NCBI GenBank assembly: GCA_949289215.1
Contig: CASENC010000047.1
Span: 1-45,166 of the forward strand
DNA from: an uncultured Bacteroidales bacterium
Lineage (GTDB): Bacteria > Bacteroidota > Bacteroidia > Bacteroidales > Muribaculaceae
DNA: 45,166 nucleotides
Direction: 5' to 3'
Below, piece by piece: positions 16,131 to 26,142 of the stretch. The notes beneath the pieces were generated by a model, which had not been told where the DNA came from, searched no databases, and saw only the letters and a list, made by a program, of their open reading frames with translations. Position 1 is the stretch's first letter. Each line of letters begins with the position of its first letter. The position numbers were made by a program, and so were the translations under genes.

Positions 16131-16892
16131 ATGTGGTTAACAAATTCGTCCGTAGGCCGGAAAATGGTGATGGGTATCACCGGACTTTTCCTCGTCCTAT
16201 TCGTAACCTTCCATGTGCTGATGAATGCCGTGGCACTGTTCTCTCCCGAAGGGTACAATGCCGTGTGCGAGTTCCTCGGTGCTAACTGGTATGCGATCCT
16301 CGGCACACTTGTGCTTGCTGCCGGTTTCGTAATTCACATCATCTATTCGTTTTGGCTCACACTGCAAAACCGCCGTGCCCGCGGCAACGACGCTTACGAG
16401 GTGAGCAAGCGTCCGGCTACCGTGGAATGGGCATCGCAGAACATGCTCGTGCTCGGCATCATCGTAGTGTGCTTCTTGATTGTCCACTTCGTGCAATTCT
16501 GGGCCAAGATGCAATTACCCGAACTCCTCGGCGAGCATCTTGAATTCACCGGCATGGGATATGTTTACACCGCATTCGGCCAAGTATGGACGCTGCCTGT
16601 TTACATCATCGGCTTCATAGCCTTGTGGTTCCACATGACCCACGGTTTCTGGAGCGCATTCCAGTCGATAGGTGCCAACAACGACGTGTGGTTGTCGCGC
16701 TGGAAAGCCACTGCCAAGGTTTGGGCAACTGTAGTATGCCTGCTCTTTGCCGTCGAAGCCATTTGGTTCACAATCGAAGCTCAGGACAAGAGCAATATGG
16801 ACAAGTATGGCATTAACACCGAAGCTGTAGTGGAAAACGCAGTGAGCGATGCCATCGAAGCTATGGGTATCACAATCACCGATGTTGAGTAA
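16131..16892 (+). CDS. Succinate dehydrogenase/fumarate reductase cytochrome b subunit
   Basis: 253 residues with about five hydrophobic helices, beginning WLTNSSVGRKMVMGITGLFLVLFV. Histidines in TFHVLM, GFVIHIIYSF, VHFVQFW and ALWFHMTHGFWSAF are the likely axial ligands of two b hemes, the arrangement of the single-peptide (type B) anchors of Bacteroidetes and epsilon-proteobacterial QFR. It anchors the flavoprotein and iron-sulfur subunits to the membrane and exchanges electrons with menaquinone. First gene of a three-gene operon, 32 bp before the flavoprotein gene. Confidence 0.95.
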   Translation: MWLTNSSVGRKMVMGITGLFLVLFVTFHVLMNAVALFSPEGYNAVCEFLGANWYAILGTLVLAAGFVIHIIYSFWLTLQNRRARGNDAYEVSKRPATVEWASQNMLVLGIIVVCFLIVHFVQFWAKMQLPELLGEHLEFTGMGYVYTAFGQVWTLPVYIIGFIALWFHMTHGFWSAFQSIGANNDVWLSRWKATAKVWATVVCLLFAVEAIWFTIEAQDKSNMDKYGINTEAVVENAVSDAIEAMGITITDVE

Positions 16893-16924
16893 TAAACCTC
16901 TCACTTTAAAACTTCAATACTGAA

Positions 16925-18940
16925 ATGGAAGATATTAAGAAAGATAAAAATACTGCCGCTCAGCCGGTTCTCGATTCCAAGATTCCCGAAGGCCCGATAG
17001 CGGAAAAATGGACCAACTACAAGGCCCACCAAAAGCTCGTAAACCCGGCCAACAAACGCCGTCTCGACATCATTGTCGTGGGTACCGGCCTTGCAGGTGC
17101 TTCGGCTGCCTCATCGCTTGCCGAAATGGGCTTCAATGTGCTTAACTTCTGCATACAAGACTCTCCGCGCCGTGCACACTCAATCGCAGCACAGGGCGGT
17201 ATCAATGCTGCAAAGAACTACCAAAACGACGGTGACTCGATATATCGCCTTTTCTACGATACAGTAAAAGGTGGCGACTATCGCGCACGCGAAGCCAACG
17301 TTTATCGTCTTGCCGAAGTTTCCAACAATATCATCGACCAATGCGTGGCTCAAGGCGTACCATTCGCCCGTGAATACGGCGGCACCCTGGCCAACCGTTC
17401 ATTCGGCGGCGCACAAGTGTCACGTACATTCTACGCAAAAGGCCAGACGGGGCAACAATTGCTGCTTGGCGCATACTCGTCGCTCAACCGCCAGATACAA
17501 ATGGGCAAGGTAAAGAGCTACAACCGCTATGAAATGCACGATGTGGTAATCATCGACGGCCGTGCTCGCGGTATCATCGCCCGCAACCTTGTTACCGGCA
17601 AGCTCGAACGCTTTGCCGCACACGCTGTGGTTATCGCTACCGGCGGCTACGGCAACACCTATTTCCTTTCAACCAACGCAATGGCCTGCAACTGCAGCGC
17701 AGCAATGGCCTGCTACCGCAAGGGCGCATTCTTTGCCAACCCGGCTTTCGTGCAAATCCACCCAACTTGTATCCCCGTACACGGCGACAAGCAGTCGAAA
17801 CTTACACTTATGTCTGAATCGTTGCGTAACGACGGCCGTATCTGGGTTCCAAAGAAACTCGAAGATGCCAAGGCTCTGCAAGAAGGCCGCAAGAAAGGCA
17901 GCGACATCCCCGAAGAAGACCGCGACTACTACCTCGAACGCCGTTACCCGGCATTCGGTAACCTCGTACCGCGCGACGTAGCTTCTCGTGCAGCCAAGGA
18001 ACGTTGCGACAAAGGTTACGGAGTTAACAATACAGGCCTTGCCGTGTTCCTCGACTTCTCCGAAAGTATCGAACGCCTTGGGATTGATGTTGTGCGTCAA
18101 CGCTACGGCAACCTGTTTGACATGTATGAAGAAATCACCGATGTCAACCCGGGCGAATTGGCTCGCACAATTGGCGGTAAGGATTATTACAACCCCATGA
18201 TGATATACCCGGCCATCCACTACACAATGGGCGGCATTTGGGTTGACTACGAATTGCAAACCACAGTGAAAGGCTTGTTCGCAATAGGCGAATGCAACTT
18301 CTCGGATCACGGTGCAAACCGCCTTGGCGCATCGGCACTCATGCAAGGTCTTGCCGACGGTTACTTCGTGTTGCCTTACACAATCCAAAATTACTTATCT
18401 GACCAAATCACTGTTCCTCACTTCAAGACCGACACTCCCGAATTCGACAAGGCTGAAAAAGAAGTACAAGCACGCCTCGACCACTTGATGAACATCAAGG
18501 GCAAGCGTTCGGTTGACTCAATCCACAAGGAGCTTGGCCACATCATGTGGGAATATGTGGGCATGGGCCGCACCAAGGAAGGCTTGGAAAAGGCTTTGAA
18601 ACTGCTCAAGGACCTGCGCAAGGAATTCGAGACCAACCTCTTCATCCCCGGCTCTAAAGAGGGCATGAACATAGAACTCGACAAGGCATTCCGCCTCAAC
18701 GACTTCATTACCATGGGCGAACTTATCGCTTACGATGCACTTAACCGCAACGAAAGCTGCGGCGGACACTTCCGCGAAGAATACCAGACGCCCGAAGGCG
18801 AGGCTCAACGCGACGACGAAAACTACTTCTACGTTTCTTGCTGGAAATACAACGGCAGCGACGAAGTGGCTCCCACGCTCATCAAAGAGCCGTTGCACTA
18901 CGAAGCCATTAAGGTTCAAACTCGTAACTACAAGTCTTAA
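16925..18940 (+). CDS. Succinate dehydrogenase/fumarate reductase flavoprotein subunit
   Basis: 671 residues. The FAD-binding GTGLAG is at 53-58 and HSIAAQGG at 85-92, where the His is the usual site of covalent [13 protein letters not shown] is in the middle, and the active-site signature with [15 protein letters not shown] and [24 protein letters not shown] lies around residues 435-475. The long form is typical of Bacteroidetes and catalyses fumarate reduction coupled to menaquinol oxidation in anaerobic respiration, or the reverse reaction. Which direction dominates cannot be told from sequence. 24 bp separate it from the iron-sulfur gene. Confidence 0.97.
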   Translation: MEDIKKDKNTAAQPVLDSKIPEGPIAEKWTNYKAHQKLVNPANKRRLDIIVVGTGLAGASAASSLAEMGFNVLNFCIQDSPRRAHSIAAQGGINAAKNYQNDGDSIYRLFYDTVKGGDYRAREANVYRLAEVSNNIIDQCVAQGVPFAREYGGTLANRSFGGAQVSRTFYAKGQTGQQLLLGAYSSLNRQIQMGKVKSYNRYEMHDVVIIDGRARGIIARNLVTGKLERFAAHAVVIATGGYGNTYFLSTNAMACNCSAAMACYRKGAFFANPAFVQIHPTCIPVHGDKQSKLTLMSESLRNDGRIWVPKKLEDAKALQEGRKKGSDIPEEDRDYYLERRYPAFGNLVPRDVASRAAKERCDKGYGVNNTGLAVFLDFSESIERLGIDVVRQRYGNLFDMYEEITDVNPGELARTIGGKDYYNPMMIYPAIHYTMGGIWVDYELQTTVKGLFAIGECNFSDHGANRLGASALMQGLADGYFVLPYTIQNYLSDQITVPHFKTDTPEFDKAEKEVQARLDHLMNIKGKRSVDSIHKELGHIMWEYVGMGRTKEGLEKALKLLKDLRKEFETNLFIPGSKEGMNIELDKAFRLNDFITMGELIAYDALNRNESCGGHFREEYQTPEGEAQRDDENYFYVSCWKYNGSDEVAPTLIKEPLHYEAIKVQTRNYKS

Positions 18941-18964
18941 TCTATTTAACACAGTATCTTAACA

Positions 18965-19720
18965 ATGGAATCAAATATAAGTTTCACCCTCAAAGTTTGG
19001 CGTCAAGCCGGCCCGAAGGAAAAAGGTGGGTTCAAAAACTATGAAATGAAAGATATCCCTACCGATACTTCGTTCCTTGAAATGCTTGACATCCTTAATG
19101 AGCAGTTGATTGAAAAAGGCGAAGAGCCTATCGTATTCGACCATGACTGCCGCGAAGGCATTTGCGGTATGTGCTCGCTTTACATCAACGGACACCCACA
19201 CGGCCCTGCTACCGGGGCAACCACCTGCCAGCTATATATGCGTCGTTTCCACGATGGCGAAACCATCACAGTGGAACCGTGGCGCTCGGCAGCATTCCCG
19301 GTAATCAAGGACCTTATGGTTGACCGCAACGCTTTCGACAAAATTCAACAAGCCGGCGGATACGTATCGTTTAACTGCGGCGGCGCACAAGATGCCAATG
19401 CCGTGCTCATTCCCAAAACTGCCGCCGACGAGGCTATGGACTCGGCAACCTGCATCGGTTGCGGAGCCTGCGTGGCAGCCTGCAAGAACGGTTCGGCAAT
19501 GCTTTTCGTTTCGGCCAAGGTGAGCCAGTTCGCACTTCTTCCCCAAGGACGTGCCGAGGCTGCACGCCGCGTAAAAGCAATGGTAAGCAAGATGGACGAA
19601 CTCGGATTCGGCAACTGCACCAACACCGGTGCCTGCGCAGCCGAATGCCCCAAGAACATCAAGCTGAGCAACATTGCCCGCATGAACCGCGAATACCTTT
19701 GCGCAAAAATCAAAGACTGA
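18965..19720 (+). CDS. Succinate dehydrogenase/fumarate reductase iron-sulfur subunit
   Basis: 251 residues. The [2Fe-2S] ligands are in [15 protein letters not shown] and the later Cys of GATTCQLY. The second part has [14 protein letters not shown] and [17 protein letters not shown], which supply the [4Fe-4S] and [3Fe-4S] clusters. It carries electrons between flavin and hemes. It ends the operon; a strong terminator lies 22 bp after its stop. Confidence 0.97.
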   Translation: MESNISFTLKVWRQAGPKEKGGFKNYEMKDIPTDTSFLEMLDILNEQLIEKGEEPIVFDHDCREGICGMCSLYINGHPHGPATGATTCQLYMRRFHDGETITVEPWRSAAFPVIKDLMVDRNAFDKIQQAGGYVSFNCGGAQDANAVLIPKTAADEAMDSATCIGCGACVAACKNGSAMLFVSAKVSQFALLPQGRAEAARRVKAMVSKMDELGFGNCTNTGACAAECPKNIKLSNIARMNREYLCAKIKD

Positions 19721-19742
19721 TTTTTAATTAATCGGGAATACC

Positions 19743-19786
19743 CACCGGGGTGTGCTTCTTTATGTGGCACACCCCGGTGCTTTTTT
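19743..19786 (+). terminator. Rho-independent terminator of the succinate dehydrogenase/fumarate reductase operon
   Basis: CACCGGGGTGTGC (19743-19755) and GCACACCCCGGTG (19767-19779) form a perfect 13-bp stem with an 11-nt loop, followed by C and a run of six T (19781-19786). Confidence 0.95.
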
Positions 19787-19891
19787 AAGAGCATGCCTGA
19801 ATTCCCGAAATGCGCCTACTTTCTGCACGCGACATCGACATTTTCAGCCGATAGCTACACAGCAATGCATAATGGGGGAACGGCACAAAAT

Positions 19892-19922
19892 AAGGCCGAG
19901 GCTGCTGGGCAGTCTCGACCTT
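19892..19922 (-). terminator. Weak hairpin after phoU, possible terminator
   Basis: On the minus strand AAGGTCGAG (19914-19922) pairs with CTCGGCCTT (19892-19900), with one G-U pair, followed by ATTTTGTG. It lies 41 bp after the phoU stop. The T-run is short, so confidence is moderate. Confidence 0.5.
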
Positions 19923-19962
19923 GCGCATTGAATTATGAATAGGGGTTTTACTGTGTGATGCG

Positions 19963-20676
19963 TTACTTGTGGTCGTGCTCTTCGGCTTCGCGTTGCTCCC
20001 CGGTGTCGATTTTGTTTTTACGGTGTTTCAGCACTTCGGCATCGATATAGAACACGGTTTCTTCCGAAAGGTTGTTGATGTGGTCGCCTGCACGTTCCAA
20101 CTTGCGGAACACACCGGCCACTTCAAGGCACAACTTAATGCTTTCGGGATGTTTCTGCGCATACTTGGCAAGCACATCGAGTGCGTCACGGTTAAGCACG
20201 TCGAGTGCATCATCATCTTCAAATACCGACTTGGCCATACCTATGTCCCTGCGTTGCAAGGCATCGTAGGTGGTGCGAAGCATCTTCAACACGGCATCGA
20301 ATGTTTCTTGCAACTTCAGTTCCTGGAACAATTGTTTTTGTTCTTCCTTAAGTTCGGTGCGCACCACAAGGCGGGCAATACTGTCGGCATAATCGCCAAT
20401 GCGTTCAAGGTTGTTATTGATTTTGAGCATGGCAAGCGAAAAACGCAAGTCAACGGCAACCGGATTGTAAAGGGCTATAAAGTCTTCTATATCGCTGTCG
20501 ATTTTCAACTCAAAAGCATTAACACGGCGTTCACGGGCCACCACCTTGTCAACAAGGCCGTAATCTACATTAAGCACAGCTTTGCAAGCATCGCTCAATT
20601 GCTGGTAAACGAGTTTCCACATATCGTTTACCTCGTCTTTTATGGCTTGGAGTTCGTTTTCTACAAATTTTACCAT
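19963..20676 (-). CDS. phoU: Phosphate signalling protein PhoU
   Basis: 237 residues made of two similar three-helix bundles: MWKLVYQQLSDACKAV, then REVVARERRVNAFELK-like metal-binding helices (DKVVARERRVNAFE), INNNLERIGDYADSI in the first half, and FRKLERAGDHINNLSEE in the second. PhoU links the Pst transporter to a PhoR-type kinase, repressing the Pho response when phosphate is high. It is the last gene of the pst operon, 41 bp after pstB, and ends in an acidic/His-rich tail (EEHDHK). No PhoB/PhoR genes are in the window. Confidence 0.96.
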   Translation of the reverse strand: MVKFVENELQAIKDEVNDMWKLVYQQLSDACKAVLNVDYGLVDKVVARERRVNAFELKIDSDIEDFIALYNPVAVDLRFSLAMLKINNNLERIGDYADSIARLVVRTELKEEQKQLFQELKLQETFDAVLKMLRTTYDALQRRDIGMAKSVFEDDDALDVLNRDALDVLAKYAQKHPESIKLCLEVAGVFRKLERAGDHINNLSEETVFYIDAEVLKHRKNKIDTGEQREAEEHDHK

Positions 20677-20717
20677 ATCGTTCTTGAGATAAAATGATTA
20701 AGGATTTATGATAATGA

Positions 20718-21470
20718 TTAACCGAAGCGACCCGTGATATAATTTTGGGTAGCCTCTTTGGCCGGATGGGTGAATATCTTCTTGGTATCATCGTATTCCA
20801 CCATTTCGCCAAGGTAAAAGAATGCCGTTTTGTTGCTCACACGCGCAGCCTGTTGCATACTGTGTGTAACGATGATGACAGTTGTTTGTTCGCTCAACTC
20901 GCATATCAGTTCCTCGATTTTGGCAGTAGAGATGGGGTCGAGTGCCGATGCCGGTTCGTCCATAAGCAGCACCGACGGTTCCACGGCCATTGCACGAGCT
21001 ATGCACAAGCGTTGCTGCTGTCCGCCCGAAAGCGCATAGGCCGATTCCTTGAGCTTGTCTTTGACCTCGTTCCACAGAGCCGCACCTTTAAGAGCCGTTT
21101 CCACGCGGTTGGCAATAAAATCCTTGTCTTTTATACCATTGACACGCAAACCGTAAGCCACGTTCTCGAAAATACTCTTCGGGAACGGGTTGGGACGCTG
21201 GAACACCATACCAACATTTTTACGCAGTGTGTCGATGTCGATCGACTTGTCATATATGTTTTGCCCGTCGATAAGTATCTCGCCTGTAAGGCGTGTACCG
21301 GGAATAAGGTCGTTCATGCGGTTAAACAGCCTCAAGAAAGTGGATTTTCCGCATCCCGACGGACCGATGAAAGCCACCACTTGGTTGTTTGGGATGGTAA
21401 TGTTGATACCTTTCAGGGCGTGGAAATCGCCGTAGTAAAAGTCAACGTTTTTAGCTTCAATCTTGTTCAT
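20718..21470 (-). CDS. pstB: Phosphate ABC transporter ATP-binding protein PstB
   Basis: 250 residues. Walker [10 protein letters not shown] (about 36-44), the Q-loop [12 protein letters not shown], the signature [16 protein letters not shown] and Walker [14 protein letters not shown] are all intact. It energises phosphate import as a dimer on PstA/PstC. Starts 16 bp after pstA. Confidence 0.98.
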   Translation of the reverse strand: MNKIEAKNVDFYYGDFHALKGINITIPNNQVVAFIGPSGCGKSTFLRLFNRMNDLIPGTRLTGEILIDGQNIYDKSIDIDTLRKNVGMVFQRPNPFPKSIFENVAYGLRVNGIKDKDFIANRVETALKGAALWNEVKDKLKESAYALSGGQQQRLCIARAMAVEPSVLLMDEPASALDPISTAKIEELICELSEQTTVIIVTHSMQQAARVSNKTAFFYLGEMVEYDDTKKIFTHPAKEATQNYITGRFG

Positions 21471-21486
21471 ATATTATCAGTCTTAC

Positions 21487-22371
21487 TTATTTCGATTTCA
21501 ATTTGTTTTCAAAATGCTTGCGTATGCCGTTGGCAAGCAGGTTCATCACAAGCACTATCATGATAAGCACGAATGCCGTACCATAGGCTATGGGCAACTG
21601 CGCCTCGATGTCGGTTCCACTGGTGGCAACAACATACAAGTGATACGGCAAAGCCATGCACTGGTCGAAGATGCTCTCGGGAAGACGCGGCAAAAAGTAA
21701 GCGGCACAGGTGAAAAGGATAGGAGCCGTTTCACCCGACACACGTCCGAGCGACAAAATGAGACCTGTGATGACACGCGGCATGGCCATCGGCAGCAGTA
21801 CGTGCCAAATAGTCTGTGCCTTGGTGGCTCCAAGTGCGAGGCTGCCTTCGCGGTAGCTGTTGGGAATATCCTTGAATGCCTCTTCGGTTGTGCGTATCAC
21901 AATGGGCAATGCAAGCAATCCCAGTGTGAGCGAACCGGCAAGAATACTGTCGCCGAAACCAAGGTAATTTACAAAAAATGCCATACCGAACAAGCCGAAC
22001 ACTATCGACGGAATGCCGGCAAGGTTGTTGGTCATGGTGCGAATAAATGCCACCAACTTGCCTTGCGGTGCATATTCGTTCATATAAATACCACTCATCA
22101 CACCCACAGGAAAGGCAAATACCGCACTACCTACCATGAGCCAAAAAGTACCGACGATGGCAGGCCATATGCCACCCTTGGTCATGCCGTCGGTGGGTGC
22201 CTGCGTGATGAAATCCCAGTTGATAACGCCTATCCCCTTGATTATGATGAAACCAAGAATGAGGAACAAGATGACGGCGACACTGTAACTGAGTATGCGG
22301 AATATACCGAAAGCCACGCTTTGCAAGCCGCGCTTGCGGCGATTGTATGCTTGATTAGTTTCTATTGCCAT
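21487..22371 (-). CDS. pstA: Phosphate ABC transporter permease PstA
   Basis: 294 residues with about six hydrophobic helices. The first is FGIFRILSYSVAVILFLILGFIII. The ABC-coupling EAA-type loop is EAFKDIPNSYREGSLALGATKAQTIWHVLLPMA, and NLAGIPSIVFGLFGM is typical of PstA. It pairs with PstC to form the pore. Its start is 5 bp from the pstC stop, so coupled translation is likely. Confidence 0.97.
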   Translation of the reverse strand: MAIETNQAYNRRKRGLQSVAFGIFRILSYSVAVILFLILGFIIIKGIGVINWDFITQAPTDGMTKGGIWPAIVGTFWLMVGSAVFAFPVGVMSGIYMNEYAPQGKLVAFIRTMTNNLAGIPSIVFGLFGMAFFVNYLGFGDSILAGSLTLGLLALPIVIRTTEEAFKDIPNSYREGSLALGATKAQTIWHVLLPMAMPRVITGLILSLGRVSGETAPILFTCAAYFLPRLPESIFDQCMALPYHLYVVATSGTDIEAQLPIAYGTAFVLIMIVLVMNLLANGIRKHFENKLKSK

Positions 22372-22376
22372 TGGAA

Positions 22377-23570
22377 TTATCTTTTAAGACGGTTGCGAGC
22401 CGAAACCACTTCGACGCAAGAATTGATGAACAACGTAATAAAGAACAGTATCACACCGAGCAGGAACAGCGACTGGTAGTGCGCTCCCCCGGCGGGTGCT
22501 TCGCCCAGTTCGGCAGCAATTGTGGCCGGAATTGTGCGTAACGGTTCGAGAATGCTAGTGGGAATAACCGCCGCATTTCCGGTAACCATGAGCACGGCCA
22601 TCGTCTCGCCTATGGCTCGGCCTATGCCAAGAACCACGCCCGAAGTTATGCCCGAGATGGAATAAGGAACAACCACCTTGTATATCGTCTGCCACTTCGA
22701 GGCACCGAGTGCAAGGCTTGCCTCGCGCATGGTGCGCGGACAGTTGCGCATTGCATCTTCGGCAACGGTGATGATGGTGGGCAATGCCATGATTGCAAGC
22801 ACTATGCTGCCGGCAAGACCCGATTCGCCCACAGGCAGGTTGAAAGTGCGTTGCAGCAACGGCACAATCACTGCCAGGCCGAAAAAGCCGTAAACCACCG
22901 ACGGGATACCGTTGAGCAATTCGATAATGGGTTTCAATATCTTGCTTACACGCGGATTGGCCACTTCGGCAAGGAATATTGAAACCGCAAGTCCGAAAGG
23001 TAATGCAAACAAAATTGCGAAAAAGCTCACCCAAATGGTACCGCTTATGAGCGGCAGGATACCGAAGATGGGCGAAGGCGTGGCCGTTGGGAACCATTCG
23101 ACGCCAAGCAATACATCACTTACCGGAATGGTATTATCGTCGATGTAATTAATCTCGGTGCGGCCATCCACAAGGCTTTCGGGCACGAAAGCTATCATTC
23201 CGGGATCGCCCGATACTTGTTCCACGATTTTGTCGCCTGCAAACTGGTATTCGTCGCCAAGCTCGGCCTCGGTATAAATTTTGTCAAGATCCTCAAGACG
23301 GAACACTTTGATGGGCACATCACCGCCGCCCACCTCTTTCCAATTGGTGATTTCCTCATCAAAAATATCTTTAATCTCAAGTGCGCTCAAATCTTTAACA
23401 TCGTTTTGCTTGTTGAGCGCGAGCACATATCCCTCTTCCACTATCGGTTGGCTGAACAAGCCTACAGCCTCGGCAAAGAGGAACGCAATAATCAGCACTA
23501 TCACAATGCTGGTAACAAAGCCGCTGACGGTGAAAATCCGTTTGGCTATTATGTCAATCCATTTTTTCAT
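22377..23570 (-). CDS. pstC: Phosphate ABC transporter permease PstC with a PstS-like insert
   Basis: 397 residues, about 80-100 longer than typical proteobacterial PstC. The first membrane helix (about 18-36) is followed by a soluble segment of about 45-160 residues. Residues 60-90 of it (DLSALEIKDIFDEEITNWKE and on) match PstS of the same operon (LTREQLEGIFRGKITNWKEV), and GDPGMIAFVPESLV recalls RGAIGYVGLAYL. The core permease follows: ELLNGIPSVVYGFFGLAVIV, then AMRNCPRTMREASLALGASK as the coupling loop, and the final helices. The insert lacks the N-terminal phosphate-binding lobe, so it is partial and would lie between the first two helices in the periplasm. Confidence 0.95.
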   Translation of the reverse strand: MKKWIDIIAKRIFTVSGFVTSIVIVLIIAFLFAEAVGLFSQPIVEEGYVLALNKQNDVKDLSALEIKDIFDEEITNWKEVGGGDVPIKVFRLEDLDKIYTEAELGDEYQFAGDKIVEQVSGDPGMIAFVPESLVDGRTEINYIDDNTIPVSDVLLGVEWFPTATPSPIFGILPLISGTIWVSFFAILFALPFGLAVSIFLAEVANPRVSKILKPIIELLNGIPSVVYGFFGLAVIVPLLQRTFNLPVGESGLAGSIVLAIMALPTIITVAEDAMRNCPRTMREASLALGASKWQTIYKVVVPYSISGITSGVVLGIGRAIGETMAVLMVTGNAAVIPTSILEPLRTIPATIAAELGEAPAGGAHYQSLFLLGVILFFITLFINSCVEVVSARNRLKR

Positions 23571-23591
23571 AATCTGTGTATGCTGGATGGG

Positions 23592-24407
23592 TTATCGTGG
23601 AATAAAACCTAATTTAAGTGTTTCGGCTTGGCCTTCTTCCGACTCGATATATTGGATGAAAGGCATCACTGCGGCCTCGTTGGCCTTGTCGTAATAATAA
23701 TACAGCGGACGCACCACGGGGTATTCCTTCGCCACCGCACTTTCCACCGACGGATACACATAATTCTTACCTCCGTCGTATGACACCGCCAGTGCCTTAA
23801 TCATCGGGTTGAGGTATGCAAGCCCTACGTAACCTATTGCACCGCGCGTTTGGCTTACCGACTGTATAATCGCGCCTGTTGCCGGCATCGAAAGCACTCC
23901 GCTCATGTAATTCTTATTATGCAACACGCTTTCTTTGAAAAACTCGTAAGTTCCCGACGATGTCTCGCGCGAATAAACTATTATTTTTGCATCTTCGCCG
24001 CCCACTTCTTTCCAATTGGTGATTTTCCCGCGGAAAATCCCTTCAAGCTGTTCGCGAGTGAGCTGTTTCACCGGATTGCCGGGATTTACTATAACTGCAA
24101 GGGCATCGTATGCAACCACCACTTCGCATGGTTCATGTTTCGATTGCTTGAGTTTCATTTTTTCACTGAACTTAATTCGGCGCGAAGCCATGGCAATGTC
24201 GGTGGTTCCGTCGAGCAAAGCCGAAATTCCCACACCGCTGCCGCCGCCGGTGACGGTGATAGTGGCTTCAGGATGCTTGTTCATGTAAATTTCCGATAAA
24301 GTTTGGGTGAGTGGTAGCACTGTGTCGCTTCCCTTGATGCGCTGCGCATGAGTGGCGCAATGCAGGCTGCATAACAAAGCAACTAACAAGGTGGTTGTCT
24401 TATTCAT
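23592..24407 (-). CDS. pstS: Phosphate ABC transporter substrate-binding protein PstS
   Basis: 271 residues. Signal peptide about 1-21 (TLLVALLCSLHCATHA). The phosphate-binding loops are seen as KGSDTVLPL (25-33), TGGGSGVGI (53-61), MASRRI, and SRETSSGTYEFF (146-157). NWKEVGG at 131-137 is shared with PstC. It has no lipobox and so is predicted to be periplasmic. First gene of the operon, with a Pho-box-like repeat and -7 element upstream. Confidence 0.96.
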   Translation of the reverse strand: MNKTTTLLVALLCSLHCATHAQRIKGSDTVLPLTQTLSEIYMNKHPEATITVTGGGSGVGISALLDGTTDIAMASRRIKFSEKMKLKQSKHEPCEVVVAYDALAVIVNPGNPVKQLTREQLEGIFRGKITNWKEVGGEDAKIIVYSRETSSGTYEFFKESVLHNKNYMSGVLSMPATGAIIQSVSQTRGAIGYVGLAYLNPMIKALAVSYDGGKNYVYPSVESAVAKEYPVVRPLYYYYDKANEAAVMPFIQYIESEEGQAETLKLGFIPR

Positions 24408-24443
24408 TGATCTATCTGTTGTTTACTCTTAAATATCGCAGTG

Positions 24444-24490
24444 CAAAGTTACGGTAAGCAATTCGCTCCAATATAACAACCGTGTAACAA
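24444..24490 (-). promoter_or_regulatory. Pho-box-like repeat and -7 element of the pst operon
   Basis: On the minus strand TTGTTAC-ACGG-TTGTTAT (24473-24490) is a 7-bp direct repeat with a 4-bp spacer, the layout of a PhoB box. TAACTTTG (24444-24451), 21 bp further downstream, matches TAnnTTTG. The only TTG near has a 17-bp spacer, short of the usual 19-20, so activation by a PhoB-type regulator would make sense. The site was recognised by pattern only. Confidence 0.5.
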
Positions 24491-24578
24491 GTGAAAAACA
24501 ATGCCGTAAAATTTTCCACAGTCCTCATCCAAGTGGGGATGTCTCCCGTTTTATATTCGTTTTCACAATTTGATTTTG

Positions 24579-24586
24579 TAATTTTG
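24579..24586 (+). promoter_or_regulatory. -7 element for the MFS exporter gene
   Basis: TAATTTTG matches TAnnTTTG. No clear -33 TTG is seen at the right distance. It lies 35 bp before the GTG start, so a short leader is predicted. Confidence 0.4.
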
Positions 24587-24620
24587 CACCTGAATTCTTT
24601 GGGGAAGCAGGAAAATTATC

Positions 24621-26036
24621 GTGAAACCGGCAAACGACAACGACGAGGCTGCGCCACAAGTGGTGGGTGACCTCAACTGGGACGGACTTCACCGCCCGCA
24701 TATCTATTATGCAATGGCTGCAACATTCTGCGGCCTTTTCCTTTCGGTCATCGACGGCACCATCTGTAACGTGGCGTTGCCTGAAATTGCAGCCCAACTT
24801 AATATCCCATCGTCCGACTCCATTTGGGTGGTAAATGCATTCCAGCTCGTAATCATGATGCTGCTGTTGCCATTCTCGTCGCTTGGCGAACTATGGGGCT
24901 ACAAGCAAGTTTACCTTCGCGGCATAGTAGTGTTCACGCTCGGCTCGCTGTTCTGCGCCTTGTCGTTCAACCTGCCCATGCTTGTCATATCACGGGTGTT
25001 TCAAGGATTGGGAGCTGCAATGATAATGAGCGTGAACACATCATTGATAAAACTCATCTACCCTAAACGCCACCTTGGCGAAGGCGTAGGACTTAACGCC
25101 ACTGTCGTCGCCATAGCCTCGGTCACAGGGCCATCGCTGTCGGCTGCCATACTTGCCTTCGCCCCATGGCCGTGGTTGTTTGCCATAAACATACCTGTCG
25201 GTATTGTCACATTCTTCATGGCTCGCCGCTACTTGCCAAGCAATCCCGTGCGTGTCATCGGGCGACACTTCAACCGGCGCGATGCATTGCTCAATGCTAC
25301 CACTTTCGGGTTGTTTATCGGTTGCGTGGAAGCCTATTCACACGATGTATCACCGCAATTGGTGGCGGCAGGGGTAATACTGATGCTCTTCATCGGATTC
25401 ATATACGTACGCTCGCAACTTGGCCGACGCTACCCCATGCTCCCGTTCGACCTTCTCAAAATCCCCATCTTCACCACATCGGTGGCAACAAGCATACTTT
25501 CGTTCACGGCACAAATGTTGGGAATGGTGGCAATGCCTTTCCTGCTTGTCAACACATTCGGTTACGATGCAGTGGGCACAGGCCTGCTCATGACATCATG
25601 GCCGCTCGTCATCGTGTTTGTGGCCCCCATGGCCGGTTGGCTCATCAGCAAGGTGCATCCGGGGCTGCTCGGCGGCATAGGATTGACGATAATGAGCATC
25701 GGCTGCTTCTCGCTTGCATTCGTCTCTCCCGATGAAAGCCATTTCGGGCTTGTATGGCGGCTCATGCTGTGCGGGGCCGGCTTCGGAATGTTCCAATCAC
25801 CCAACAATCACCTGCTGCTAAGCTCGGCACCGCCGCAACGCGCCGGCAGCGCAAGCGGAATGCTCGCCACGGCACGCCTCACCGGGCAAACAACCGGTGC
25901 CGCCCTCGTGGCCATGATGTTCCACCTGTTTGGCGACACGGCACCCCACAACGCGATGCTCCTTGCCGGCTGCCTCACCCTGTGCGGCACCATCTGCTCC
26001 CTTACCCGCCTGAAAGAACGCCTCCCCGGCAAATAA
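24621..26036 (+). CDS. MFS transporter, DHA2 (EmrB/QacA-type) drug exporter
   Basis: 471 residues from a GTG start. The first conserved motif, LFLSVIDGTICNVALPEIAA (about 35-54), is the DHA2 signature in helix 1. IVVFTLGSLFCALSFNLPML and the LGAAMIMSVNTSLI region follow, with about 14 hydrophobic helices in all. Proton-driven export of drugs or other amphiphiles is the usual role; the substrate cannot be told. No partner MFP or TolC gene is adjacent, so it probably works alone in the inner membrane. It is a single transcription unit between divergent pstS and sodB. Confidence 0.85.
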   Translation: MKPANDNDEAAPQVVGDLNWDGLHRPHIYYAMAATFCGLFLSVIDGTICNVALPEIAAQLNIPSSDSIWVVNAFQLVIMMLLLPFSSLGELWGYKQVYLRGIVVFTLGSLFCALSFNLPMLVISRVFQGLGAAMIMSVNTSLIKLIYPKRHLGEGVGLNATVVAIASVTGPSLSAAILAFAPWPWLFAINIPVGIVTFFMARRYLPSNPVRVIGRHFNRRDALLNATTFGLFIGCVEAYSHDVSPQLVAAGVILMLFIGFIYVRSQLGRRYPMLPFDLLKIPIFTTSVATSILSFTAQMLGMVAMPFLLVNTFGYDAVGTGLLMTSWPLVIVFVAPMAGWLISKVHPGLLGGIGLTIMSIGCFSLAFVSPDESHFGLVWRLMLCGAGFGMFQSPNNHLLLSSAPPQRAGSASGMLATARLTGQTTGAALVAMMFHLFGDTAPHNAMLLAGCLTLCGTICSLTRLKERLPGK

Positions 26037-26072
26037 TATTGAATAACATATCGTTTATTCCAATTTATTCCG

Positions 26073-26080
26073 TATCTTTG
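26073..26080 (+). promoter_or_regulatory. -7 element for sodB
   Basis: TATCTTTG matches TAnnTTTG exactly, 62 bp before the ATG. The upstream region has TTTA rather than TTG. Confidence 0.4.
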
Positions 26081-26142
26081 AATATTGACTTGAGGCTCAA
26101 AGCGGGCAGTTCAGGGCAAAAAACTCTCAATACACTTTCATC

